Origin: Centropus unirufus
Taxonomy: Eukaryota > Chordata > Aves > Cuculiformes > Centropidae
NCBI GenBank assembly: GCA_013397695.1
Contig: VYZI01000002.1
Coordinates: 496,001 to 560,000, forward strand
Length of the DNA stretch: 64,000 nt
Direction of reading: 5' to 3'
The notes beneath the pieces were generated by a model. That model was not told where the DNA came from, did no database searches, and worked only from the letters and a program-made list of their open reading frames with translations. Below, one piece after another: positions 47,153 to 61,079 of this stretch (positions are counted from its first letter, which is position 1; each line of letters opens with the position of its first letter). The translations under genes were made by a program, and so were the position numbers.

Positions 47153-48940
47153 CTCTGCTAGGTATTTCCTCTACCCGACAGTTTGTGGCAGTACTGAGCA
47201 AATGAAATCTTGACTTGGTTATGTGATGAGCTTTCTCCCTTGTTGCAAGTAGAGTGTTGTAAGATGTCCTGCTTCTAACTTCCTACATATATGGAGGAGG
47301 ATAAATATAAGGTGTGATTCCAGAACTTCCAACTACCTTTAGTCTTGGTTCTCAAACAAATAAAAATAATATTTGAACTTTTCTACAAAATTATTTCACT
47401 CTGATCTAAGCTAATTTGTTTTTCTTTGTATTTGGTAAAGGCTGAGCATGTATGACAAAGTAGTGGCTGCTGAGCCATGGAAGCTTGATTGTGAGAGCCG
47501 TATGTAGCAGTGGCAGCAAAAAATGTGGAGAGAGGACAGCATGGTACATTTGAAGGGTTGTGCTTAGAGCACTGTCCCAGAAAGTTTGGTCCTTGATGCT
47601 CAGCTGATAATTACACCCATCCTATCCTCATCACCACACAAGGATCGTTTATTTTGTGGTATGACCCAATACATAGATAGTTTCAGTTGTAAGTCATGTA
47701 AGTCATGGCATTACTACCATTCAGAGTATTTAAAGAGAAGACATCCTTATAATCCTAATACATAAATAATCTACAGTTATAGATCTATATCATGCTGCTA
47801 TTTGCAGAAACTCAGATTTACACAACAACATTGAATAAATATCAGCTCTTCACATTTTCTGTATCATCATATAGTTTGGAAGAATTTCAAGGCTTACTTC
47901 ATTTAGTTTTACAGTTGCTAGGATGCACAGAGGCACCATGGAGTCACTGCTCTCCTGCTGGAATTCATCTAATCCCCCCAAGGTAAAACAAATGTCACAG
48001 GTAGCAGCCAGGTCTTCCTCCTCTGAAATACCTCCACTGAGCATTCGGTGTCAGGAAACAGGGCCAACCTCTGTGGAGTACTTTTTGACCTCAGTTTGAT
48101 GTTGCAATGATATTTCCAGCACCCTCCTTAAAAAGTGTGGGCTCAGCTCAGCTCCTGAGCCTGTTCCAAACTAGAGAACACATCTTTTCTCCACCAGAAC
48201 CTGCTATGGCCTCCTATCATTTACTAACTTCTCATATCTGATTTCAAGATCTGTGCCTCAGCAGAAATTTTTCAGACCTTCAAGTGGAAACTTTTCTGAC
48301 AACTGACATTGACAACTGTTTGTATCTACAAGGGAGTAAAATTTCCACATTCAGACTAAGAGATTAATTTGAAAATATTCAGATCCATAGATGTGAATTA
48401 TGAGTCCCTTTCCCTAATGCTGTCTAGTGGATCAGATATATACTGGACCAAAGGAAAATTATGGCTTGTGCAGGAGATAATAAAATATAAAGGAAGAAAA
48501 TATCTCTACAAATCAGTCCATCAATAAGGTGGAAAGATTTGGTCAGATCTCCACAAGTGCCTAGGAAACTGTGCAGGCACATAAGACTGGATGGGAATTC
48601 TTTCCTTGTTATGTCCAGTTTTGCAGTTACATGAAGTAATCCTTTACAATTTCTATCTTTGTGCCTTCTGCTACAAATGTCACTCATTCTATTTCTAGCT
48701 CCTCAGTGTCAAAGCCTTTGCCGATTTCTCACACCATGATTTCCCTTCTTATCACATAGAGGGAATTCACAGCATGGAAGTGTGCTTGGAAAGAGGCAAT
48801 GGGACTTCAGTTTATGCTATTCTGAAGGGCTTGCCATGTAAGCAGGTGTAAATTTTCTTCCCTGTAAGGTCTACAGCTACAAAATATGAAGATAGTAATA
48901 CCACAGTAGTTGACATAGGCACAGCTGCATCTGAAACTTG
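47153..48940. other. Non-coding stretch
   Basis: No gene was recognised. A small inverted pair GGCTCAG/CTGAGCC with an 8-base loop lies at 48140-48161. Confidence 0.45.
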
Positions 48941-49850
48941 GTGAAAGATGTAAAGAACAACAAGATGGGCTTATACCAGTATGTAAAACAGAAAAGAAAG
49001 GTCAATGAGAGGGTACCTTCCCTCATAAGCAAGACTGCCTAGCTGGCAACAACAGATGAGGAGAACACTGAAGTACTCAACAATGTTTTGCCTGAGTCTA
49101 GAAACGTCTCTTCCCATGACTCTCAAGGGGATGAGGGCAAAGCCCCTCCTGCATTTAGAGAAGACCAGATTCATGACCACCTGAGGAACTTGGACGTACG
49201 TGTGTCCGTAGGACCAAATGAAATGCACCTGAGTGCATGAAAAGTCATGGTAGTCACGCGAAGACCCTGGTGACTGGAAAAAGGTAACTTTGCACCCATT
49301 TTTAAAGGAGGACCCTGGGAAATACTGACCTGTCAGCTACACCCCTGTGCCTGGGATGGTCATAGAACAGATCCTCCTGGAAGCTATGCTAAGGCACATG
49401 GAGAACAGGAAGGCAAAGCCACAAAAAATGATCAAAGCCCTGGAACACCTCCCCTGTGAAGAGAGAGAGAGTTGGTGTTGTTGAGCTTGGAGAAGACTCC
49501 AAGGAGACATACTGTGCCCTTTTAATATTTAAAGAGGGCTTATGAAAAAGTTGGGGAAAATCGTAACTGGGCCTGTAGCAATAAGAAAAGGGGTGATGGG
49601 TTTAGAATAAAAGAGCAAAGGTTTAGATTAGATATTAGGAAGAAACTTTTTATGCTGAGGGTGGTGAAACACTGGAACAGATTTCCCAGAGAGGTGGCTG
49701 ATGCCCCATTCCTGGAAACGTTCAAGGGCAGGTAGGAGTGGACTTGGAGAAACCTACCTAGTTGGAGATGTCCCTGTTCACTGCAGAGAGGTTGGGCTAG
49801 ATGATATTCATGCTCCCTTCCAACCCAAATCATGCTGCCATTCTATGATA
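48941..49850 (+). mobile_element. CR1 LINE with large internal deletion
   Basis: The left part matches CR1 ORF2 just before and into the reverse transcriptase: AGATGTAAAGAACAACAAGATGGGCTT at 48945; a worn RNLDVRVSVGPNEMHL block ending at about 49232; EKGNFAPIFKGG at about 49275; and a DRTDPPGSYAKAHGEQEG block in another frame at about 49365-49420. At about 49420 it jumps to the C-terminal ATKNDQSPGTPPL-type block, read in CR1 frame as a degraded KMIKALEHLPCEE. It then runs through the usual 3' region (GGTTTAGATTAGATATTAGGAAGAAACTTTTTATG; GTGAAACACTGGAACAGATTTCCCAGAGAGGTGGCTGATGCCCCATTCCTGG) to the CCTTCCAACCCAAATCATG end and CATTCTATGATA tail. The reverse transcriptase core, with its (Y/F)ADD motif, is deleted. 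The copy is non-coding. Confidence 0.9.
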
Positions 49851-52192
49851 CTCATTTTCCAGATACGTCCATCTTCCAGGTGGATATAAGTTCCTGTGGG
49901 GCATGTGCACTGTAGGTGCATCTATGATTACAGTCCACCTTTATGCAACGTCATACATGGTAGGCATTGCTAGTACCAACAGCTGTAATGTCTTGCTATT
50001 TTACTGTCAATTTTCAACTTGTAAAACACAGTGCCTGCAAATTACCCTTGATTTTCTTGCATCATATGCAACAAACAAACCTCCCAAAACACAAGTCAAC
50101 ATGTCCATCTTATTTATCACTGCAGTTAATTTTTAATTCACCATTTTGGAAACACTAGATTTGCTTTTATTGCTGTCCTAGCACAGAGTTATTATCGCGC
50201 TATCATACTATTTCTAGAAGAGAAGAAACTACCAAAGGTTAAATTTGAAAAACAAAGTTAGATAACTAAACAGTTTGACTAGCAACCATAAAAGGCTGCT
50301 CATAAAATAGAATGGCCGGGAATGGCAGTTTCACATTTTCCGGTATCACAGCTGCCTTGCTACTATGCCTCAGTCAGCAGATACACCAAGAGCGATGCAG
50401 CTAGCAGGCTTTATAGACTTGCTACTAAATCTGGTTTACTGGGTATTCTGACCATCATGTAGAGGACAATATAAGATATGGAGTCCCACAATTATTTCAA
50501 TCAACAAAATGCAATTAATTGTAAGAGAAGAACGTGCTGGATACAAGCCAATTTCTGTACCAGCCAGACATAAATATCTTCCTCAGTACATCAGATGCCA
50601 TAGCATTAAGGAAAGGACACAAATATCTATAGTTATCCCAGGGACAACAACAGAAATCACCACTGAAATGCACCACAGCTCAGAACTCAGGAGTGAAGTA
50701 TTATTGATCCAATAATCCCTTATTTCTTGCCAGCACTTACTCTTACTATTAGGCTTACATTTGCTACTAGTTAGACGAAAGCTAAAATCTCTAAAAAACT
50801 ACCTGTTTTGCTTATTTCTCTCTCTGCAGTACTCACATGAAACATGACTCAATAGGATGGGCTTTAAAATCTACCAGATGAGCAATATTACAGGAATATT
50901 GCTGTGTGTTTAACAGTTCCAGCAGGATAATACTACAGAAGCCTGACTGAATTACTAACTCCATACTCAGATCTCCATCTCTCTATTGTTGCTGCTCGAG
51001 ATTCATTGTGATTTTTCCTCAGTGTTGATGGCTGCACTGTATTCCATCGTCTTAGGCTGAAGCAGCCTCCAGGATAATAGCAGTTCCAGAAGGCAGGATT
51101 GCTCTGTTTTCTCAGAGCTAAAATTCACTAGTAAAGGGGCATAAAATTACTGCCTGGCTGTTGTTCATGTTATAACTTGCCTGCTATTAAATAGACAACT
51201 CCGGTTTCCAGTTTGGTCAATCCAGTCTTGCCATAAATAAAATTCACTTTAACTTGTTTTTCGCCAAAGATTAAAATAAATGCATACGACCCATTCCTTT
51301 CTGGATATGCATTTAGCTCCTTTAATGTCCTCAAAAGCCACATTATTTTCTCCTCTCTTCCTGCTCCTTTTAAAATCCAATTCTTGTTGCTAGGGATTGA
51401 TTTTCATTTGTTATTTCCTAATGCTCTGGATAGTCAATACCAAAGTGTTGTTTCTACTTGACTTGAATCTTCCCTTCTTGAATTAATGAAGTCTTTTCAA
51501 CAGGTAAATAGCGTAAAAACACATCTAAATTGGAGGAAAAAGCCAGGAATTGTTACAAAAAAACCATAAAAACCAACTTCTGATACTTCAGGACCCAGTA
51601 TATAAATTGAAGTATTAACCACGATCATTTGTTATGGGAAACAGGTCTCAACTTAATAAGATCACTCCTAACGAAAGAGAACAAGTTCTCTTCTTACCAA
51701 CAGACTGCAGAAATACAGGAGAAATTCTTGCAAGTGTTTGTTCACACAGATGTAAAACTAATAGACAAAGAACATTTCCTTTGATTATCAGTCCAAGACT
51801 CATTTTATTGAGATTCTGGTGTTTTTTAATAGATGGGTAAAATTACTTTAAATAGTTTCCTCTGCCCTCATAGTGTATCATTTTACATTTGAAATTGGGC
51901 AGCAAAAGCCTCCTAAGGAGAATGGCAAGGTGAGTGGTTTGGCTCTCATTCAGGGTCATTTTGCAGTCCTGATTCATTCTGACAGTGGTGGGCACATCCT
52001 TGGGTGAGCTGGTGTGCATCCATTGATAATGTCAGTGGGGACTACTCTTTTCAAGCACTGACATGCAGCTGAACAAACTTTTGAGGATGCGTCAGCGTCC
52101 CATTGGATAATGGTAGTAAATCTATTAGGAATAATAAGGATCATTTGAACTGGCTTCTGTCTTAAAACATCTGATGTTATTTGCTCTTCCAG
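49851..52192. other. Non-coding stretch
   Basis: No gene, RNA gene or recognisable interspersed repeat is seen. Confidence 0.45.
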
Positions 52193-52370
52193 AGTGGGGT
52201 GCTGCTCCTCCTTCAGCTGTAGAGGGGAGCAAAAGGTTCTTCATTGCCCTCAAGGACCCCAGAAGGGACAAACCCCCAGAAGTCCTTTTCTCGACTCTGT
52301 TGGCACCCGACTTCCAAACACAGACTGGGAGGGGGGAGCAGAACTGTTTGAGAACCACTCTGTTTCTCTG
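52193..52370 (+). other. Exon-like open block (candidate only)
   Basis: This 178-base GC-richer block is preceded by TTATTTGCTCTTCCAG, a fair splice acceptor ending at 52192, and followed by GTGAGCC at 52371, a fair splice donor. It is open in two forward frames. The encoded peptides match no family I know and show no domain. AT-rich DNA yields such acceptor-donor pairs often, so this may be chance or a non-coding RNA exon. I see no partner exon. Confidence 0.15.
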
Positions 52371-55300
52371 GTGAGCCTTCTGATACCCTAAGACAGAGCT
52401 CCTAGAGATAAAAATTAAGAAGAGACAGAAAAGACAGAAGGATTACTTCTATTGGGTGTGTGTGCAAAATATAACCAAGGTATAGGCCAAAACTCTACTT
52501 TCTACAACTAAATTATGAAAATTATCAATATAGCTGAATCAAAAGGCATATACACGAGAAAGACTTTGAAAGTTAAATGAGAACCACACTAATGGAATCT
52601 CCTAATTTTTTTTTTGCATCAGCACTATTTTGCCATTCCTTTCTTTTCTTTTATGATGTGTAATCCACAGGCATGGAAACCTGTAGAAGGAAAATTAATT
52701 ACATATGAAACTCATGTAATGTGTTTGCAATTGTGAACGGGACTGTGCTTGCATAGCATAGTATACTCACTTACATACAGAAATACTCCATCCCTACAGT
52801 GCATATTACATTTACAGGTGTGATTGCCTGCAGAAAAATCAGACACAGAAAACTCCAGCTGAAAACCTTAAATGCCGTTGCATTCTCAGATAAACTCTGG
52901 AATTTAATTATATTAAGCATAAAAGTTGCAAAATGGGTTGATGTGTAAAAGATTTTATTCAATTGGTCTAGAAGCATTTGAAAAGGATGTAATTATTTTT
53001 TTTCCCTTGTATTGAAATAGCCTTCACATATCCACTTTAAAGCAAGAACAGTAATAGTAATGGGCAATTCAATAGGCCAGCTTTTTTGTTCTTAAAGAAC
53101 ATAGCTAAATGTTTTAGATTATTTTCCTTATACTTTCTTTTATCTTATAGAAAAGTGTAGTTTTTCTCAAAACAAGGGCAACACTTTACCACAGAAATAT
53201 CATTTTATGAAGTCTAATTCCAAAAAACAAGAATGTAATGCTGTAAGGAGTTGATCTCACTAGAAACACTTCAATTACATCTGTCAGAAAGCAATTTTAT
53301 GTGCCAGAAAATAAACAAAACTCTTTTCCCATGAGAATTTCAGACATTTCAAACTTTATTTTAATTCCATTAAAAGTTAATTTGGAAATACTCAGTTTAC
53401 TGTGAGGATCTTGAAACAATTTCACTAACACTGATAGAGTTGAATAGATTATAAATATATTGATAGAATAATATTTGCATTAATATCATGTAGAACTGAA
53501 AAGTCAGAAATCTCTTTCCATGACAGAAATGTCATCAAAATCGATATGTGGATATATTTGAATTTCAATGAAATCGCATTTTCTGAAAGATATTTTTGCC
53601 TTGCCCAACAAAAAAAAAAATAGACCATATCTTTCTATAGGACCAGGAAGCATCCCTGAAAGGGTTACACAATAAACTAGAGCTGGGCCCTGGTTAACAT
53701 GCTTAATTTCACAGTATGAATACCCAGAACCCACATGCAATGGCCACCTAGCCTTGGAAGCATCTCAATGCATTGGGAGCTAGGTTTTCAACATTGGTGC
53801 TTCCTATGCCCCTCAAACTGCTTCAGCATGGATGGTAGCTGTGATGTAACTTTTATCTAAGCTCTCCTAGAATACAGGAATGAGGTGTATTTTCACATTT
53901 CAGATCCCTGATGCATTAGACATCCTCAGAAACAGCCACAAGCTTTGAATTAAGCTCCATTTGTTGCTAGGCACTTGCTGATCTCATCCAATGTATCTAT
54001 AGTGTTTCTGTGATTGGAGAGCCTGTAGTCCCATACTGTCTTCTGCCTCAAGTGAAACAAATCTACACTTTCTAGATGAGTCTCCTTAACACTAAGCTAC
54101 AGGTTGCTTTGGGAAAGGGCCAGGCAGGCACCCCTCTACCCATTGAAGAACAGGAGAGGCTGAGGAAATTCAGCTAAAACCAGGCTAAGCTTACAGTATT
54201 AGTAGAGCCTATAATTCTCCTGAGAGAAGGCCATGGTATTCCTTGGGAAGCAAAGCAACCTGCATTGCAGTCCTTGGCTGTGGCAGGAAACTGGAAGTGA
54301 AAAGTGCAAGGAAAGTCATGCTGATGGGTCACGTCTATGCCTACTTCCTCCCTCTCTGGTCAAATTTTGATTAGCTGATATAAAGACCAAAAGTTGCAGA
54401 CAGAAAAATTAGGAATCAGCTGCAGAAAACCAACTTGATTTACACAGTAGCAGTTTTGTCCCTTCAGCTGAAAGGAAAAAAAAAAAAAGCTGTCTGTGGA
54501 CACTCCCACCCTTTTGCAAAGTGAAGAGTAAGGGCAAAATTGAGAACCACTTCTTGCTGCTTTAGAAGTACAGCCCTTTAGAGGAGTCATTGCATCTGCT
54601 GTGTTTGGAAGAACAAAGGGTCAGTGACAGCAGGAAGGGAGCAAATACCGTTACCTCATGCATGAATGAGAGGTTAGTTCAGAAGACACTCAGAGGAATG
54701 TTTTTAAAGCCCAGAGGGGACTGTGTTGAGTGTGCTCTGTTATGAATTGAAAACTAACAATATATTATATCTTTTGAAAATTTAGTTATTTACTCAAGGC
54801 AAAAGATGTACCCACAAGATAAAGAGTTTTGAATAACTCACAGCTACAGAGTATCTCAGACATCCACTGTTTTCTGGCCACATTTGAAAACTTCATCCTA
54901 AATTTATCAATTACAATGGCCACTGTATCAAAATACGTATACTGGACAAAAAATAATATTAACATTTCAGAGGAACTGGGAAAGCAATCAGTAGTTTCAG
55001 GGTACGGGCCCATTTTTCAGCAGATTAACTTGTAGCAGAAGGATGTGGTACTTTTCTTCTCGGAGATGTGGGCTTCCACGTCATTGGTTTATAATAACGG
55101 GCATTTAATAACTTGCAGAAGTAACTTCAAAGCAGCACAGAAAAGTGAAAATGAGAGGGAGGATCAATCTGAAAAGGCACATTGTGTATAACTTTGTTAA
55201 CTATTAAATTTCACAAGTTACCACCTGGAGGGACAAAAAACCCCATATTTAATGAAAAACTGAAAGACAATTAAAGACTTTTTAAACATCCTGGGTGCCA

Positions 55301-58300
55301 AATGTAAACAATAGCCTGTGGTCAGCTGCCGGTTTGCAGAGATCCAGTTTGACCTCAGTGGGTCACCAGTACAACTTTCTTCTGCAGCATCTGAAATTCA
55401 TAGTTATATAGAGTTATATAGAGTATCTTCATTGTTCCACCTCCCTAGGGAAATATATAGACAAAGTGCATCATTCCCCTGGAAGACCTTCTTAATTTGG
55501 GTTGGAAAATAGTTCTGGAAACAAGACACACTTTAAACAGGCTAATGCATTGTTCCTTTTAGGGATGTTCTCATCACCTAGCTGAAAATAAATGTAACCT
55601 CAATTTTCCTGGAAATTGAAGGTGTCAATGAAGAATTGTTGTTTGCTATGGGTATTAAAATACTACTACCCTGAGGAATGTTTACAGAAAAAAAATACCA
55701 GTAGAATTCTATACATGAGCAGGACCAAGAGGCATGAAAAATTCAAGGAAAGGAGTGAAATTTTCAGGTAGGAAGACAGAATGAAAGGTGGTTGTTAAGT
55801 GAACCCATGTAGCATGCTAAAAATGGCAACACAGTGCCTAGGAAATCTGGCAACAGCTCCACTTGAAGTTTGGAGTAAAAACTGCAACACAAAGCAAGCA
55901 TTTCATCATAACTGTTAGCTGCCATGGATGGCTGTTACTCATCATCAGAAATAGTGCACATGACAAATTTCTGCCGTATACAGGCGATATGATTCAGAAT
56001 ACACTTGTCACCCATATGATGCCTTAAATTGAGGACTCATAAAAACACAGATTTCATTCATAATTAAAGGTGCTTGCAACACGACAGTTTAAGAGTTCAG
56101 GTGAGTGTCTTCTTCTAAAGGTGTTCACAGAGCAAAACAAAGGACAACAATTAGTGCTTTCAGAATAAGGCAAAACAAAAAATTTTATTTACTTAGCATC
56201 TGGAACTGTGATCTAAATATTGTGTCATATTCCAAGTGAGAGATTAAATTTTTCATTCTATCAAGTGGACAAGAGCAGTGAATCTAGTCTCTAGGCTGTA
56301 GATGATGTTCAAATCCAAGAAAAGATGAGGAAATAGTGGAGGTTTTGCTTTCCATGTTTTTTTGAAAGCCAAGACTTATAATTAATTTTGTCCATGCTTT
56401 TAAAGAAACAATAGCAGTGTCCAGAATGGCAAATCCTAAACAGTGGGATATCCTTCTTGTACGTTGATACTAAGACTCACAAAACGGAAGGATTTTAGGT
56501 TCAAGTCCGATGCCTACTGTAGACGTGTAATGGATCGGTTGTTGTTAACTTTGGCAACAATCCCTAAGAAGCCTAAGAAACTAACTGATGAGTTAGAGAT
56601 GCTACTTCAGAGTCAAGTTCATCATCTCAAGACATAGCACTGATGGCAGAGAACTCTGTCTTTGACATGATTTGGTCTTCTGCTCCCATTGAATCCCTAG
56701 AACAGGACTACATATGCATATGGCAGGTGTTTAATCTCCTATGACTGACTCCTAAAAATCAAAAAAGCTCTCAAACGAAGAAAGAGTAAAGGATAGTTCT
56801 TCTTCTAGCAGAATGACAGATCTCTCAGATCTCCTAGTTCTCATGGCAGGAACAGCTTTTTGAGTGGATGCTTTTGAGTGTCCCAAACAAGGGTATAGGT
56901 ATCAACTGATGCAAACTGCCAGAACTGTTAGCACAGAGCTATTCAATTTCTTTCCACTGAGCCAAGAACTAGGAGATTATTTTGGGGTGTTAGTAGGAGG
57001 GTAATTTTTTCAGTCAGCATCTCTGTGTGGTTCAGTATACCATAGCAGTGAGTGATGGTATTCTTCATGTAAAGAGCATTGCTCTTAGGATCCGCTGCTT
57101 AACCTCTCTCTAGAAGGTTAGCTGTGTACTAGCCACTACACAGTAATCTCTGTCATAACCACTTTCTCCATCACAGCCAGCCACTACTCTTTTGTGTTGT
57201 ACCGCTAATAATACTCACATGCCTGGGCTCAGAATTTCTGGGGTCACTGTGCATACCAAACAGAATATGCTGACACCAACTGTAAATTATTTTCTATGAA
57301 AATTAAGCAGGCTTTTCCCAGCTAAGTCAACAAAACTACCTGCCTGAACATCAGGTCATCATCTGGAGCAAATACTTCTCACCTCAATTTTCACATACCT
57401 ATCAAATAACTAGTGGTGGTTGCAATGTGGGAATGTGAAAACAGCACCTCCCCAAATCCTGATATATATAAAATGAAAGTGTACTATGACTAATTCTTCT
57501 GTGTTGACCCAGTAGAATAACTCAACTGTAAGGCTACATAAAAGTTTGTAGCAACTCTGGAGTGTCTGGCTCCATGTTTTAGGAAGATAAGAATTCAGTA
57601 GATTCACCAGTTAAAAGTAGCATATTTGATTTAGATATTACACATTCACTCTCATCAGCATTTTAAGGTTCCTTGGCATTTGTCTGTTGGTTTTTGTTGT
57701 TTTTTTTTAATTAGCAGAGGATTCCCCACTCAATTTTTTCTGTCTAGAAATAGAAATTTTTTATTCATTGCACCTGGAACATTAAAATGTTAAAAAGAAA
57801 ACACTAACAGGCAGCTCCTTCTGCATCTTTAGAGAGTCTTTCTCGTTGCAACTTCAGGAATTTTGAAATTCAGAAATTCTTTTCAGAAAGAGAAAGGTGT
57901 TTAAAGAAGATTGAATTAAGGGAATCAGTACTGATTTCCAAGGAAAGGTAACATGCACCTCCATAAACATAAAAGAATCCACTTTGGTTTTGTATATTTT
58001 TCCTTCTTTTTTCTTTTCCTCTGTGTCGCTGTTGAGGTGTGGCTTTTTCTTATTGGGTTAATGGAAAACAGGATTCCATTCCATTTCGCTATTTTCAAAG
58101 AAAAAGTGTGTTGACGCAAACATGTATTCGGAGGTGCTAGGCCTGTGTAAATTGTGCAAGTCCTGTGATATAGATTTGTCTTAATTCTGAACAGAAGCGT
58201 GTTGGGTGATCAGAAGAGAGTGGGTACCAAAGACAGCAGAAGCAAAGATGAATGTGACAAGACCAGTGCCTGTATCTAACATGGCATGAATTGAATCTGA

Positions 58301-60043
58301 CATTACAGACACCTGTGCTAAATAGTTATTTTTCCGCTTTTTCCTGTCATCTGAAGATCTGGTTGCAGTGATTAGTGCGCCTGCTTCATGGAGCAGGCTA
58401 TTATAACTCCCTTGTAAACAGCTGGAGCAGATATAGCTGTTTTGGCAGGCGCAGCAGTCGGTACTTGGAAGAGACATCTGTGTTGCCTCTCTGGGTTGTG
58501 GACAGTCAGGGGAGATGATCAGACAAATAGAGGCTAATAATTTGCTAGTGTCATTATTTTAGCAGAGAACAGACTATGGAAATGGATAAGAAATGGAAAA
58601 CAGGAGACATAGAAGAAGTAGCTCAGTATACTGTAATATCAAGATGGGTGAGGATGAGATGGCATCCACAAGAAGAGAAACGGTATGAGTGTGGCTGTGC
58701 TGGGAAAAGCAAAGGGCAGAGGACCCAAAGAATTCTCCATAGAGCCCAGACATCAGTAGGTACTCTAAGAAACTACAGAATTTATCTTGACAGAGCAGTA
58801 CGGTTGAAAGGAGATAAATACCCCATGGCTGACTGCTGTTTGATGCAACCTTTTAGAACTCTAAGATTGCATCAAGGATGCACAGACTGCATATTACTTA
58901 CAAGGAGCCTACGGCGATACTGAATATACAAGGACCAGATTTTCTTGGACTCTGCAAGAAACAGTATGCAAGGCTGTGGAAGTGAACTGCTGGAGAAAAA
59001 AAAATTAGTTAAATAGAGAATTTTTGGGGAAGAGAGATTTTGTGGAAGTTGTCTCCCTTTAAGTGAACTTTTTAGGTAAGCTATTACTCACTGCTTCAGG
59101 GTGCAGACAGAGTGTAATTAGGGAGGCATTCAACTAATAAAAGAGGAGGAGATAAATAAGCACTGATTTAGCATAAAATCAAGATATCAAGAACAAAATT
59201 AATCAAAGCACCCAGGGATAAGAGAAATGTGTTAATATCCTATATGCCAGTGCTACTGACCTGTGTAATAACAGGAGTTGGAATGTTTTCATGGGCATAA
59301 GTTCAGCCTTGCAGGGAAGAATGAGTTCTGGTGAGAAGATTGGAATGACTGGAATGCTAAAGTCTCCTCCTATTCTGTTTAGGAAGGGATGAGTGGACTA
59401 ATAGGAAGGTAAAGTGTTATTCTATGTCAAAATGATATTGTTTGTTTGAATCACTCCCAACTTGCAAGCAAACATTTCATCAGTCTTTACAAGCCAGTAT
59501 CCTGACAGGTAGGATGCAGTGCCATGGACCAAAGACTTGAGGACAAGCTTAGGGGCTTTGTAAATATTCACCAAAAAAAGTGCAAGCAAAAGGTCTGTTA
59601 TCATGGGAAACTTCAGTCCCTTTGGTATGTGCTGACTGTCTCAATCTCCCAAATATCCCCAGCTGTTTAAACTCTACGGAAGAGAATCCTTAATTCAAAA
59701 ATGTGGTCTCTGCCACAAGGGACTTCTATATTAGAGGCCTTCTTGAAAGCTAGAGAGGTCTTGATCACATAGTCCAGAAACCATGGGAATCGTGAATGTT
59801 GCACTACAGAGTTTAGGTTAGGACATGGAGCCAGTACAATCATGTTATATTTGCAAGCCGGTTGGGTTGATACAACTTCTCAGAGTGGTTGGGCTGTTCT
59901 AAGGCAGTTGCATGCAGCACTCAGTGTGTGAGTGGGTGTGGAGGTGGGAGGACAAGTGCTTTGGTAGGCTTTCAGCTTCCAGCTCCTCTTTCCAGGGAGA
60001 TGCAACTGAGTCAGAATAATTTGCTTGTCACAGAGTTCGTAAC
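52371..60043. other. Long AT-rich stretch without genes
   Basis: No gene was recognised. Short items include a tandem of GTTATATAGA units at about 55402-55423. A tRNA B-box-like GGTTCAAGTCC at about 56499-56509 has no cloverleaf. The open frame at 58576-58923 (115 codons) has no family features. Confidence 0.45.
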
Positions 60044-60064
60044 TATATCCTATATCCTATATCC
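60044..60064 (+). repeat. TATATCC tandem, three copies
   Basis: Three exact 7-base copies in a row. This is a small simple repeat. Confidence 0.8.
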
Positions 60065-61079
60065 AGGGAAAAGGTACTTGCATGAAAATTTATAAACATG
60101 TTAATAGAAAGGAAAAAAAAAAACTAAAAGAGGAGGAAAATAGCAACATAGCAGGATTAAGGATCCTCCCTTTTCAAAAAGCGATACATTGACAACTGGT
60201 TTGTTAGCACAAACTCATTTGGTGCTCAGCAGTGGGGTGTGGGCATGTTAGTGGTCAGGCTAATAATGTCTAGTTCCAGCCCATTACAATGTATATTAAC
60301 AATAATTGAGATGCTGGTTGTGTATACACAAGCTGTGTGCCTGATGTGCTCTTGAGCCTCTGCAGTTGGTAAATTACTTCAGAACAAAGATAAATTCAGT
60401 GTTACACCCTCACTCATTAGTACTTGCAAAGCAATTACACCTGAGCCACCTTGTTTTACACCTTGGCAGAATATTCGACAGCAACTGCTGAAAAAGTCCT
60501 GTGTTGTTGCTGTTCAGAACATAACTGTTACCAAAAAGAAAAAAAAAAAAGATAATATTCAATCACCACACAATCAACCTTACACTGCTAGCCTGTTCAG
60601 AGTAAGCTCAGATAACTCTGTGTGATGCTGCACTCTTCTATGTAGGTATAACTTCAAATAATCATAATTTGATCATGTGTGCTCTGCATCTGTGAGCTCT
60701 GTGCTTTATGTGAGCAGTTTCAGAGCATCACAAAGCTGAGGACAGCTTTGACCATACCAGTTGGAGGTAGAAAATCCAAACAGGTAAGCATGAACAAAAT
60801 TCAACTTAAAAAAATCAGAACTCTGCATCTGAAAATGAAATCACCCCAGCTAAGTAGTTATACCTAGGCAGTAAAATTAAATTATGGTAATAATAACAAT
60901 ATTAAATAATAAATCACATGGTTTATATATGTCATAAAGGAATGAAAGAAGAAATAGATACTTAAGAATATAAATTAGAACATAAAAGCATGCAAACTGG
61001 CAAACGCACAAAAAGAAAATTATGTGGTCAGCATAGCTCAGGATAAAAAGGAGATTCTGAAAGTAAATATGGAACAAAA
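60065..61079. other. Non-coding stretch
   Basis: An A run lies at about 60538-60550. The sequence TATGTAG followed later by CAGGTAAGC (60641-60645 and 60781-60789) could pass for a splice acceptor and donor, but the block between them has stops in the useful frames. Confidence 0.4.

Noticed and set aside
56430..56515. tRNA-like B-box GGTTCAAGTCC
   Set aside because: The T-arm stem has mismatches, and no acceptor or anticodon arms could be folded upstream.
58576..58923. Open frame of 115 codons
   Set aside because: No recognisable domain and no conserved motif; most likely chance.
60646..60783. Possible exon ending in CAGGTAAGC
   Set aside because: The block contains stops early on, and the acceptor is weak.
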